Below, in pieces: positions 30,210 to 38,879 of a stretch of DNA of 64,000 nucleotides. The stretch is from Candidatus Krumholzibacteriia bacterium (GTDB lineage Bacteria > Krumholzibacteriota > Krumholzibacteriia > Krumholzibacteriales > Krumholzibacteriaceae), in NCBI GenBank assembly GCA_023131975.1, contig JAGLYV010000077.1, forward strand, positions 1 through 64,000, read 5' to 3'. A program made the position numbers and the translations under genes. The notes beneath the pieces are model-generated. The model ran no database searches. It was not told where the DNA came from and saw only the letters and a list, made by a program, of their open reading frames with translations. The first letter of the stretch is position 1; every line of letters begins with the position of its first letter.

Positions 30210-30222
30210 AAATGGAGGTTTC

Positions 30223-31149
30223 ATGCTCGGATTCCTGAAGAAATATCTTTTGCATATCGGCATCGAAAAGAAAGTATCGGAATCTACTCTGGTAGCTTAT
30301 GAATCGGATATACTGAAATTCGCTGAATATATGAAAGCCGAAACCGGCTCTGACAGTCTGGATAAAGTCGACGGGATAGCTTTGCGATCATATCTGGGGG
30401 CTCTTTCAAGAGCTGGTTATTCGCCCCGGTCGATAGCGCGTAAAGTCGCTTCATTAAGATCCTTCTTCTCGTTCTGCCTGAATAACAATTATACAAAAGT
30501 GGACCCTACTGTAGGATTGAATACACCAAAATCGGGAAGAGATCTGCCTGAGTTTGCGGCAAAAGATGCAATGGAAAGGATGATGGCTCTTCCTGATATA
30601 TCCACGAGAAAGGGCCTCAGGGACAGGACCGTCCTCGAACTTCTGTATGGAACCGGAATGCGACTTGCCGAACTTGTCGGATGTACTCTAAAAAGCTGTG
30701 ATTTTTCCAGGGGAACGATCCTGGTCCTTGGGAAAAGGGACAAAGAACGTCTTCTTCCGCTGTCAGGGCAATCGGCGGAATCTCTCAAACTGTATATCGC
30801 GGGGGAATATGGTATTCCTGAAGACGCGTTGATAAACCGGTCCGCAAATCCACAATACGCGGAGCAAAAAGACTTTCCCCTTATCGCGGGCAGGGGAGGC
30901 AGAGCCATAAGCAGACGTACGGTGCAGAGGATAGTAAGGAAATATCTTGAACAGGTGGCGTCTCTCTCCAGGATGAGCCCACACGTACTGAGGCATACAT
31001 TCGCGACACACCTGCTGGACGCAGGAGCGGACCTTCGCGCGGTACAGGATCTCCTGGGGCATGTAAACCTCTCGACGACGCAGATATATACTCACCTGAC
31101 ATCGGAACGTCTAAGGGAAGTATACGATCAGGCTCATCCAAGAGCATGA
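30223..31149 (+). CDS. xerC: Tyrosine recombinase XerC
   Basis: 308 residues, normal for Xer proteins. The N-terminal SAM-like DNA-binding domain includes 'STLVAYESDILKFAEYMK'. The catalytic domain has Arg in 'LYGTGMRLAELVG', a Lys in 'VLGKRDKERLLPL', 'HVLRHTFATHLLDAGADL', 'LLGHVNLSTTQ' and nucleophile Tyr in 'TQIYTHL'. XerC with XerD resolves chromosome dimers at dif during division. Position before hslV favours XerC over XerD. ATG 30223 follows GGAGG. A second Xer gene lies at ~44.7 kb, so both partners are in this window. Confidence 0.93.
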   Translation: MLGFLKKYLLHIGIEKKVSESTLVAYESDILKFAEYMKAETGSDSLDKVDGIALRSYLGALSRAGYSPRSIARKVASLRSFFSFCLNNNYTKVDPTVGLNTPKSGRDLPEFAAKDAMERMMALPDISTRKGLRDRTVLELLYGTGMRLAELVGCTLKSCDFSRGTILVLGKRDKERLLPLSGQSAESLKLYIAGEYGIPEDALINRSANPQYAEQKDFPLIAGRGGRAISRRTVQRIVRKYLEQVASLSRMSPHVLRHTFATHLLDAGADLRAVQDLLGHVNLSTTQIYTHLTSERLREVYDQAHPRA

Positions 31150-31227
31150 GCAGGGGGGGGCGGAGCCGGTAACTGATTGCGACTATGAGCTGATTTCACT
31201 GCTTAATGTGGATAGATGGGAGAAGAT

Positions 31228-31767
31228 ATGTTCAAGGGAACGACGATTCTGGGTGTACGGATAGGGAAAAAAGCGGCTTTGGGCGGTGACGGCCAGGTCA
31301 CTTTCGGCGATACTGTCGTAAAGCATGGGGCCTGCAAGATAAGGGCTATCCGTGAAAAAAGCGTTCTCGCGGGGTTTGCCGGAAGTACGGCCGACGCAAT
31401 GACCCTATTCTCCAAATTCGAGGGGAAACTCGACGAATTCAACGGGAATATGATGAAGGCCGCTGTTGAGATGGCCAGGGACTGGCGTAGTGACAAGATC
31501 CTGCGTCATCTCGAAGCACTGCTTGTCGTCATGGACTCGAAACATTCGCTGCTTCTGTCGGGTAAGGGGGATGTGGTAGAACCTGACGATGATATACTTG
31601 CGATAGGTTCTGGTGGCTCTTATGCCCTTGCCGCAGCCAGGGCTCTGAGATCGAATACCAGGCTTGACCCTGAATCGATTGTCAGGGAATCTTTGAAAAT
31701 AGCCGCTGGAATATGTATTTACACGAATGAAAGTATTTCAATTGAGACTATCCGGGATGGTAAATGA
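31228..31767 (+). CDS. hslV: ATP-dependent protease subunit HslV (ClpQ)
   Basis: 179 residues from ATG 31228 (GGGAGA upstream). The ORF-track start at 31216 would add four residues. The sequence '[20 protein letters not shown]' shows that processing before a threonine would expose the N-terminal catalytic Thr used by this proteasome-like peptidase. '[15 protein letters not shown]' and '[16 protein letters not shown]' are conserved. HslV forms a double hexamer with chambered active sites fed by HslU. The stop overlaps hslU by four bases (ATGA). Confidence 0.97.
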   Translation: MFKGTTILGVRIGKKAALGGDGQVTFGDTVVKHGACKIRAIREKSVLAGFAGSTADAMTLFSKFEGKLDEFNGNMMKAAVEMARDWRSDKILRHLEALLVVMDSKHSLLLSGKGDVVEPDDDILAIGSGGSYALAAARALRSNTRLDPESIVRESLKIAAGICIYTNESISIETIRDGK

Positions 31768-33107
31768 TGAGAGAATTGACGCCGGGCGAAATTGTCGCCG
31801 AACTGGATAAATATATAATCGGGCAGACGCAGGCGAAGAGGTCCGTAGCAATCGCCCTTAGAAACAGGTGGAGACGCCGAAGAATAGTGGACGAGATCCG
31901 TGATGAGATCCTGCCTAATAACATAATCATGATCGGCCCCACCGGCGTAGGAAAGACCGAGATCGCCAGGCGTCTCGCGAAACTGGCGCAGGCTCCGTTC
32001 GTAAAGGTCGAGGCCACAAAGTTTACCGAAGTAGGTTATGTCGGCAGGGATGTCGAATCCATGATAAGGGATCTTGTTGAGATCGGCATCAACATGGAAA
32101 AAGAAAAAGTCTTTCTGGCAGTTGAGATAGCGGCAATCGAAAATGCTACAGAGCGGCTGCTCGACCTGTTGCTGCCCGCCGCGACCGGGGGGACGGTGGC
32201 CGATCCGGAGACGGAGGAAAGGCGCAGGCGCACGAAGGATAAACTCAAAAAGAAACTTGAGAGTGGCGCCCTTGACGACCGTGAAGTGACAATACAGATC
32301 TTCGACAAGACGCATCCCATGATAGAGATATTTTCCGGATCGGGGATCGAGGAGATGGGGGTCAAGTTTCCGGAAGGGCTGGAGAAAATGATACCCCGTC
32401 GTCAGAAGGGGAAAAAAGTCAGCGTGGAAGAAGCTCGGAAGATGTTGATCCACGAGGAGAAGGAAAAACTTGTTGATATGGATTCTATCGTATCACGTGC
32501 CATCTCGGCTGTAGAGGAGACCGGGATAGTATTCATAGACGAGATCGACAAGATTGCCAGGACGGGCTCGAGTGGCCATGGGCCTGATGTTTCCAGGGAA
32601 GGTGTACAGCGGGATATTCTGCCAATAGTGGAGGGTTGCAATGTGAACACAAAATATGGTCAGGTGAAGACCGATCACATCCTCTTTATGGCAGCAGGAG
32701 CGTTTCATATGTCGAAACCTTCTGATCTTGTTCCTGAACTGCAGGGCAGGTTTCCGATAAGAGTCGAACTCGATCAATTGACCGCCAGAGATTTTGAAAG
32801 AATTCTTCTGGAACCGGAAAACGCGCTTGTAAAACAATATCAGACGATGATAGAAACGGAAGGGTGCAAGTTGACTTTTACGCAGGGAGCAATAAAAGAG
32901 ATTGCCCGAATGGCGTATGCGGTCAATCAGAAGATGGAGAATATCGGGGCAAGGAGATTGCACACGATTCTCACGAGCCTGCTGGAAGATCTGCTTTTCG
33001 ATCTTCCGGATCCGGATATTCAAAAAGTGGGCGTCAGCGCAAAATTCGTCAAGGACAAGCTCGATGCGATCATCGGCGACGACGATCTTGCGAGATATAT
33101 TCTTTAG
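31764..33107 (+). CDS. hslU: ATP-dependent unfoldase HslU (ClpY)
   Basis: 447 residues. The N-terminus '[20 protein letters not shown]' and Walker A '[16 protein letters not shown]' are characteristic. The pore motif sits in '[18 protein letters not shown]'. The I domain spans ~110-240, Walker B is '[13 protein letters not shown]', and the sensor/C-terminal region ends in '...DDDLARYIL', whose tail activates HslV. It unfolds substrates and feeds them to HslV. The ATGA overlap with hslV ensures balanced synthesis. argF follows 12 bases later. Confidence 0.98.
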   Translation: MMRELTPGEIVAELDKYIIGQTQAKRSVAIALRNRWRRRRIVDEIRDEILPNNIIMIGPTGVGKTEIARRLAKLAQAPFVKVEATKFTEVGYVGRDVESMIRDLVEIGINMEKEKVFLAVEIAAIENATERLLDLLLPAATGGTVADPETEERRRRTKDKLKKKLESGALDDREVTIQIFDKTHPMIEIFSGSGIEEMGVKFPEGLEKMIPRRQKGKKVSVEEARKMLIHEEKEKLVDMDSIVSRAISAVEETGIVFIDEIDKIARTGSSGHGPDVSREGVQRDILPIVEGCNVNTKYGQVKTDHILFMAAGAFHMSKPSDLVPELQGRFPIRVELDQLTARDFERILLEPENALVKQYQTMIETEGCKLTFTQGAIKEIARMAYAVNQKMENIGARRLHTILTSLLEDLLFDLPDPDIQKVGVSAKFVKDKLDAIIGDDDLARYIL

Positions 33108-33119
33108 GAGGAAGAACAG

Positions 33120-34055
33120 ATGAAATTAAGTAAAAAAGATTTTCTATCAATCAGGGATTTCAGCAAAGAAGAACTAAGGACTATCCTCGACTTGAGCAGA
33201 AAACAGAAGCCTCTGGCCAAGGCGTTCAAACTTGAGCCTTCCCATCCGGGACGTGTGCTTGCCTGTATCTTTCACAAGCCGAGTCTAAGGACGAGGATCA
33301 GTTTTGAAATATCTATCAGACAGCTGGGCGGTTCCAGCCTCTATATAACCGACAAAGAGATCGGTATCGGCAACCGGGAGGCTCCCAAGGATGTCGGTGC
33401 AGTACTCTCAAGATATGTCGATGGAATAATGATAAGGACTTTCGATCAGGAAATGATAGAAACGCTTGCCGCGAATGCTACCGTTCCAGTGATAAACGGG
33501 CTGACAGACCTGCTGCACCCATGTCAGGTAATGGGTGACATCATGACGATAGAAGAGCACCTGGAAAGTATCGAAGGAAAGAAAGTCGTTTTTGTCGGTG
33601 ACGGCAACAATGTTGCCAGAAGCTGGTTGAACGCTGCTTCAAGATTCCCCTTCAAGTTTGTCTTGAACTCTCCGAGCGGTTATCAGCTCGAAGATTCATA
33701 TGTTGAGGAAGTCAAGAAAGACGAAAACCTTGATTATGAGTGGATCGAGGATCCTGCCGAAGCTGTCAGGGATGCCGACGTGATCTATTCTGATGTGTGG
33801 GCCAGCATGGGACAGGAATCAGAAAAGGAAAAAAGGCTTAAGATCTTCCGTCCCTATCAGATAAACGACAAATTGATGGAACTCGCCGGAAGGGACGCGA
33901 TATTCATGCATTGCCTTCCCGCTCACAGAGGTGAGGAAGTCAGCGATTCCGTCATCGACAGTAAAAGATCTGTCGTTTATGACGAGGCAGAGAACAGGCT
34001 TCACATACAAAGAGCCATTATCGCACTGTTGATGCCGACTGACAGAGAACTGTAG
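33120..34055 (+). CDS. argF: Ornithine carbamoyltransferase
   Basis: 311 residues, normal length. The carbamoyl-phosphate site is 'HKPSLRTRISFE'; 'DLLHPCQVMGD' and 'MHCLPAHRGEEV' are the ornithine carbamoyltransferase signatures (the Cys in HCLP contacts ornithine) and exclude aspartate carbamoyltransferase. The enzyme makes citrulline from ornithine and carbamoyl phosphate in arginine synthesis. AGGAGG precedes the ATG, 12 bases after hslU, so it probably belongs to the same transcript. No other arg genes are in the window. This is the place where Firmicutes carry codY. Confidence 0.94.
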   Translation: MKLSKKDFLSIRDFSKEELRTILDLSRKQKPLAKAFKLEPSHPGRVLACIFHKPSLRTRISFEISIRQLGGSSLYITDKEIGIGNREAPKDVGAVLSRYVDGIMIRTFDQEMIETLAANATVPVINGLTDLLHPCQVMGDIMTIEEHLESIEGKKVVFVGDGNNVARSWLNAASRFPFKFVLNSPSGYQLEDSYVEEVKKDENLDYEWIEDPAEAVRDADVIYSDVWASMGQESEKEKRLKIFRPYQINDKLMELAGRDAIFMHCLPAHRGEEVSDSVIDSKRSVVYDEAENRLHIQRAIIALLMPTDREL

Positions 34056-34060
34056 GAGAT

Positions 34061-35125
34061 ATGAATCATTTTCGATGGGGTATTTTCCTGGTACTTTTCT
34101 GTTCCTGTGCCGTTATTGAAGCGCCGTCAGGAGGACCTGAGGACAAGATCGCTCCCGGGATCTCATCGGTGATACCGGCGAGTGATTCGACAGGGGTCTC
34201 AAGGAACTCGTCTATAGTCATCGAGTTTTCGGAAAAGATCGACGGCGAAAGTTTCAAGAGCAGGATAAAGACCTTCCCGCCTCTTGAATTCAAGAAAATA
34301 AGCGCAAAGGGCAATGTCCTGGAGCTTTCTTTTAGGGAAGAACTTCCGGAAACGACTATATGCCTTCTGATCCAACCCGGATTCAAGGATGATCACCTTG
34401 TCGAGAGCAGGAAGAATTACAGGTATTATTTTTCGACGACCGACAGGATCCTGCCTGGAAACATATCGGGGAAGATCCTGTTCAAGCAGAGCCCGGACTC
34501 GATGGGGGTAGCCTATCTGGTAAAAGCGGAAGATGATACTTCGAAAGATCTGCATAAGGCTCCGGAAGCCAGGATCGCCTATGCCGACGCGTTCGGTAAT
34601 TTCATTTTCAGGGCTCTCCCCGCAGACAGTTCAAGTTACAGGGTGTGGGCGTTCAAGGACACCGACGGGAACGGTAAGTATTCTTTCGGGAAAGAATTCG
34701 CGATGGAACATCCGGACACTCTCATCCTGTCTCAGGCGCACACATCGGCAAGAAATATTGATATCAATGTGATCGACCCGGATGAGCCCGGCAGTATAGA
34801 GGGAATCCTGAGTGATTCTACGGGAGTAAGTGGCATTCCTTCCGTTCGGCTGGAAGGTGTCCCACCGCTGGAGAACTCGTACTATGTCAAGGCTGACACA
34901 CTTGGCAACTACATGATATATCAGGTTAAGCCCGGGGCGTATCTCTTTAGCGCATTTATAGATGTGCACGCGGACAGCTTGCCAGGAAACTACCCCGCGC
35001 CTGACGATTCAAACAGGATCATCCCGGAACCATTTATCATGCTGGCTGATACTATCAATCTTTCTCCAGGTGAAAAGAAAGTCGTTTCTCCGGTAACGAT
35101 CGAAAAGGTAAGGGATGAAGGATAG
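34061..35125 (+). CDS. Big_5 (bacterial Ig-like)-domain lipoprotein
   Basis: 354 residues. A short signal peptide ends in 'LFCSC', a likely lipobox. The mature start 'APSGGPEDKIAPGISSVIPA' then 'NSSIVIEFSEKID' matches the 'PTGGPKDTIPP..(S)SxP' opening of Ig-like lipoproteins common in Bacteroidetes. Residues ~30-125 are the Big_5 domain. Two beta-rich repeats follow ('GNFIFRALPADSSSYRVWAF' and 'GNYMIYQVKPGAYLFSAFID') that resemble carboxypeptidase-regulatory/SpaA-type folds. Function unknown, presumably an envelope surface protein. It lies five bases after argF and overlaps dapF by 11 bases. Confidence 0.82.
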   Translation: MNHFRWGIFLVLFCSCAVIEAPSGGPEDKIAPGISSVIPASDSTGVSRNSSIVIEFSEKIDGESFKSRIKTFPPLEFKKISAKGNVLELSFREELPETTICLLIQPGFKDDHLVESRKNYRYYFSTTDRILPGNISGKILFKQSPDSMGVAYLVKAEDDTSKDLHKAPEARIAYADAFGNFIFRALPADSSSYRVWAFKDTDGNGKYSFGKEFAMEHPDTLILSQAHTSARNIDINVIDPDEPGSIEGILSDSTGVSGIPSVRLEGVPPLENSYYVKADTLGNYMIYQVKPGAYLFSAFIDVHADSLPGNYPAPDDSNRIIPEPFIMLADTINLSPGEKKVVSPVTIEKVRDEG

Positions 35126-35939
35126 AGTGGAATTTTATAAGATGCATGGAGCCGGGAATGACTTTGTCATGATCGAGGATATGTCATCTGAACTGGATTT
35201 TTCTACGAGGCTGATCGAGAGCCTTTGCGCGGACCACACCGGAATAGGCGCTGATGGTCTCATAATCCTCCGTCCGTCGGCAAAATATGATTTCAGGATG
35301 CGGTATTTCAACAAGGACGGGGGAGAGGCAGAGATGTGTGGTAACGGCGCGAGATGTGCTGCCAGTTTCGCGTTTTTAAAGGGGATTGTTTCCGAAAAAA
35401 TGGTCTTCGATACAAAAGCGGGGCCCGTCGAAGCCATGATGCACGGAGAGGATGTTCGTATAGGGGTGGGATCTGTGAAGGATATGAGACTTCATGTGCC
35501 TGTCGGCGATGCCGGGCTGGAGGTCGGATACGCCGTGTGCGGTGTTCCACATGCTGTGCTGCTGACAGAAGACGTGGATAGCTGGAGCCGGGAACGTTTT
35601 GTGGAGACCGGAAGAAAGATCCGAAATGCTGCCGAGTTCTCGCCCGGCGGAGTGAACTTCAATCTCGTCTCCGTAATGAAAAATGATATCCTGAGGTACA
35701 GGACCTATGAAAGAGGTGTCGAAGCTGAGACTCTTGCCTGCGGAACAGGTGCCATCGCCCTTGCCGCCATATGTTCCGCGATGGGGATCACGGGAAGTCC
35801 GCTGAAATGCAGGACGACGAGTGGTGACACCCTTGAAGTAGATTTTTCCCCTGCCGAGGATGGAGCCCGAGACTGTTTCCTGAAAGGTCCGGCCATTATG
35901 TCGTTTCAGGGTGTTTTTGAAACGCACATCTACATCTGA
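35115..35939 (+). CDS. dapF: Diaminopimelate epimerase
   Basis: 274 residues, normal length. It starts 'FYKMHGAGNDFVMIED'. The two catalytic cysteines lie in 'EMCGNGARCAASFAF' and 'ETLACGTGAIALAA'. The enzyme converts LL- to meso-diaminopimelate, precursor of lysine and of the peptidoglycan cross-link. meso-DAP peptidoglycan fits a diderm organism. The ATG at 35115 lies inside the upstream lipoprotein gene (11-base overlap), so translation may be coupled. Confidence 0.97.
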   Translation: MKDRVEFYKMHGAGNDFVMIEDMSSELDFSTRLIESLCADHTGIGADGLIILRPSAKYDFRMRYFNKDGGEAEMCGNGARCAASFAFLKGIVSEKMVFDTKAGPVEAMMHGEDVRIGVGSVKDMRLHVPVGDAGLEVGYAVCGVPHAVLLTEDVDSWSRERFVETGRKIRNAAEFSPGGVNFNLVSVMKNDILRYRTYERGVEAETLACGTGAIALAAICSAMGITGSPLKCRTTSGDTLEVDFSPAEDGARDCFLKGPAIMSFQGVFETHIYI

Positions 35940-36050
35940 GTTCAGCTGCTTGTCTCCACTTGAAGCCAGACACATCGTAGTTTGCCGATAAGTCTTGCTA
36001 TACCGGGTTTATTTGTACAGATTTGATATGACAGCCCTGCCGGAGAAAAT

Positions 36051-38855
36051 ATGCCTAAAGTCCTTACAGTGATTGTCATCATCCTTCTGGCTGGTGCTTT
36101 AGTATCACCCGCCGCCGCGCAGTATCCATTCGGAAAAAACAAGATACAGTATATTGCCAAAGACTGGCGCGTAATCGAAACTGAACATTCCGAGATATTC
36201 TATTATCCTGAAGAATCCGCGCTGGCTCAATTCGTCTCGGGTTTCGTGGAAGATGTCTACGATGAATATTCAGATTATTTTGATCTCGAATTCGATCGAA
36301 AGATTCCGATAATCCTCTATGGAACCCACCATGATTTCAAGGAGACCAACGTAATACCATATATGGTGTCAGAGGGAACTGGAGGATTCACCGAATTTAT
36401 AAAAGGGCGCGTCGCGCTTCCCTTTATGGGGTCATATTCCGGCCTAAAAGCGGTATTTCGACATGAGATGGTCCATGTCTTCATGCTGGAAAAACTCCGC
36501 TCTGTAATGAATCTCAGGCGAAGATACACGTATATGCATCCACCTCTCTGGTTTACCGAGGGGCTTGCCGAGTTCCTCGCTCATGGAGCTCCTGACACAG
36601 AAGCCGATATGTTCATAAGAGACGCTGTCACATACGGGAACCTCTATTCCCTCCAGGACCTGTGGAGGATCCTTGGGACTTACATGATGTACAAGGAAGG
36701 TGAATCGGCTCTGCATTACATCGCGGGAAGATTTGGTCACAAGGCCGTAAGGATGATTCTTGAGAACTGGTGGAAATCAGACAAGTTCGATTTCGTGCTC
36801 GAGAAGACGATCGGCCTGAAAGAAGACGAGTTGGACAGGGACTGGCAGGAATACCTGAGGAAAAAGCATTATCCTTCGATAATGACGAGGCGAAGAGTGG
36901 GGGAGATAACCGAACAGATATCTCCCGATGAATGGTCTTTTGAGAATCATCCGGTCATGGTGCGTGGTGATGAGGATGGAGAGGACAGGGTGTTTTGTCT
37001 TGGGTTCGGGTTGGGAAGTGTGGATCTTTTTGAACTTGTGAAAAACAAAAAGAACGAATGGAAACGCAGGAGCATCATAAGAGGGGGAAGAAGCGACAGA
37101 TTCGAGTCGATCCCCATACTCAGGAGCAGTATCTCGGCGATAGGCGACACCCTTCTTTTCGTATCAAAATCCGGAGAACGGGATGTCATCTATCTTTATG
37201 ACACAACTGATGAAAAAGTCGTCACAAAAATAGATTACGATAAAGCGCGGATAATAAATTCTCCGGCGATGTCGCATGACAGAAGATCGATAGTATTTTC
37301 AGCCATCGGTTTTAACGGCAGAACAGACCTGTTTGTCCATGATCTGTCGGATGGAAGTTTCAGGAGGCTTACCGATGACTATCACGAAGAGACGACCCCC
37401 CGGTGGCTTCCGGGTAGTGATACCGTGATATTCAGTTCAGACAGAAGGGATCTGGAGCCAGGAGATAAAAGGGCCATCTATTCTATCGACATCAATACCG
37501 GCGTGATGAGACAGGTGACTCGGGGAGAGGAATCTGACACAGATCCGAATCCCCTCCAGGACGGAAGCGGTTTTCTTTTCTCTTCCGACCGGAGCGGGAC
37601 ACCTGATATCTACCTGATGAGTAACGGAATAGTCACCAGACAGACTAACGTGCTGGGGGGAGCCTTCGGGCCATGCCCCTCTCACGATGGACGTTCATTC
37701 GTAATGGCTTCCTACAGCGGAGGTACATATCATATTTATCGTGGCAAAATCAGAAAAGATAATCATTCCAGGCCCGAAAAGTTCGAAGATCTCTCGATCA
37801 GGAAATGGGAACCCTCTCCGCCTGATACTTCCGGAGTCTATCAGGACAAGGATTACAGGGTTCGGTTCGGTGTAGACCTTATAGCAGCGGCTTTCGCGGT
37901 CGACCCTGATTACGGATACATGGGAAATGGTGCCCAGATATTTCTCACGGATGTGATGGGTGACCATCAGCTGGTTTTCCTGTTCGGAAGCGCATCCGAT
38001 GATTTTTCGAATTTCTGGGAAAACCTGAATCTTGGATTTACATACGTAAACAGGACACGCAGACTTAATTACGCCTTAGGAGCCTTTCATCTGGCGAGTT
38101 ATATAGGGTCGGTCTACGACATATTCCGATTCGAACGCAGATACGGTGTGATGGGTGGCCTGAGTTATCCATTTTCCAAATTCAGAAGGGTCGACCTGCA
38201 GACTGTTTTCAAATTTATGGAACGTGATGACGACATAACAAATATCGGGCTTCAAGACGGCAGGACCAAGCTTCTTTCGAATTACCTCTCGTTCACTTCA
38301 GATAATATAGTGTGGGGGATAGGCGGACCGTTTAACGGGCACCGCATGAATGTATCTATCGGAAGATCCTTCGACCTTGATGGCTCAAGGTACGAGAGTA
38401 CTACTCTTAGTCTCGATCTTCGGAATTATTTCAATTTTGGTAGAAGGGTGGTATTCGCGCAGAGATTTGTGAGCAGGAACGCGTGGGGAAGTGATATCCA
38501 ACTATTTTATCTGGGTGGTTCCTGGGATCTTCGAGGGTATAATTTTCGTCAATATGCCGGAAAAAGAACATTGCTCGTCAACAATGAGATCAGGTTTCCT
38601 CTTTTGGACGGACTCATCGTCAGGCTTCCTTTCGGTACTATAGAATTTCCATTGTTCAGAGGTTCTCTATTCCTCGATGCGGGAAAAGTCGAGGGGTTCG
38701 TTATGGACACCGACTGGCTGGGAAGTATCGGGACGGGTGTTGAGATGAACCTCGGATATCTTCCGGTAATAAGGGTGAATTTTGTAAGAAAGACCGATTT
38801 CAGGACAATTGATGACGACACCCGTATCGACGTCTTTCTTGGATTCAATTTTTAG
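36051..38855 (+). CDS. Exported metalloprotease-like / TolB-type propeller / outer-membrane barrel protein
   Basis: 934 residues with a signal peptide (cleavage near 'SPAAAQ'). Residues ~30-280 are a peptidase-MA-like domain with a zinc motif HEMVH in 'VFRHEMVHVFMLEKL' and the downstream Glu in 'FTEGLAEFLAHGAP'. Residues ~290-570 hold WD40/TolB-like blades ('SHDRRSIVFSAIGFNGRTDL', 'TDPNPLQDGSGFLFSSDRSG'). The last ~330 residues are beta-strand rich and end like a BamA-type surface-antigen barrel ('GGSWDLRGYNFRQYAGKRTL' to a terminal Phe). The predicted arrangement is a barrel in the outer membrane with periplasmic protease and propeller. Possible roles are protein processing or assembly. Nothing else in the neighbourhood explains it. 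Confidence 0.8.
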   Translation: MPKVLTVIVIILLAGALVSPAAAQYPFGKNKIQYIAKDWRVIETEHSEIFYYPEESALAQFVSGFVEDVYDEYSDYFDLEFDRKIPIILYGTHHDFKETNVIPYMVSEGTGGFTEFIKGRVALPFMGSYSGLKAVFRHEMVHVFMLEKLRSVMNLRRRYTYMHPPLWFTEGLAEFLAHGAPDTEADMFIRDAVTYGNLYSLQDLWRILGTYMMYKEGESALHYIAGRFGHKAVRMILENWWKSDKFDFVLEKTIGLKEDELDRDWQEYLRKKHYPSIMTRRRVGEITEQISPDEWSFENHPVMVRGDEDGEDRVFCLGFGLGSVDLFELVKNKKNEWKRRSIIRGGRSDRFESIPILRSSISAIGDTLLFVSKSGERDVIYLYDTTDEKVVTKIDYDKARIINSPAMSHDRRSIVFSAIGFNGRTDLFVHDLSDGSFRRLTDDYHEETTPRWLPGSDTVIFSSDRRDLEPGDKRAIYSIDINTGVMRQVTRGEESDTDPNPLQDGSGFLFSSDRSGTPDIYLMSNGIVTRQTNVLGGAFGPCPSHDGRSFVMASYSGGTYHIYRGKIRKDNHSRPEKFEDLSIRKWEPSPPDTSGVYQDKDYRVRFGVDLIAAAFAVDPDYGYMGNGAQIFLTDVMGDHQLVFLFGSASDDFSNFWENLNLGFTYVNRTRRLNYALGAFHLASYIGSVYDIFRFERRYGVMGGLSYPFSKFRRVDLQTVFKFMERDDDITNIGLQDGRTKLLSNYLSFTSDNIVWGIGGPFNGHRMNVSIGRSFDLDGSRYESTTLSLDLRNYFNFGRRVVFAQRFVSRNAWGSDIQLFYLGGSWDLRGYNFRQYAGKRTLLVNNEIRFPLLDGLIVRLPFGTIEFPLFRGSLFLDAGKVEGFVMDTDWLGSIGTGVEMNLGYLPVIRVNFVRKTDFRTIDDDTRIDVFLGFNF

Positions 38856-38879
38856 TATCCAATATCCAGGATGGAAAAA

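Noticed and set aside
31151-31163. Run of G residues after xerC
   Set aside because: A homopolymer without further structure; possibly just a slippage-prone site.
31719-32453. 244-residue minus-strand ORF opposite hslU
   Set aside because: hslU is unambiguous here and the antisense product has no recognisable domain.
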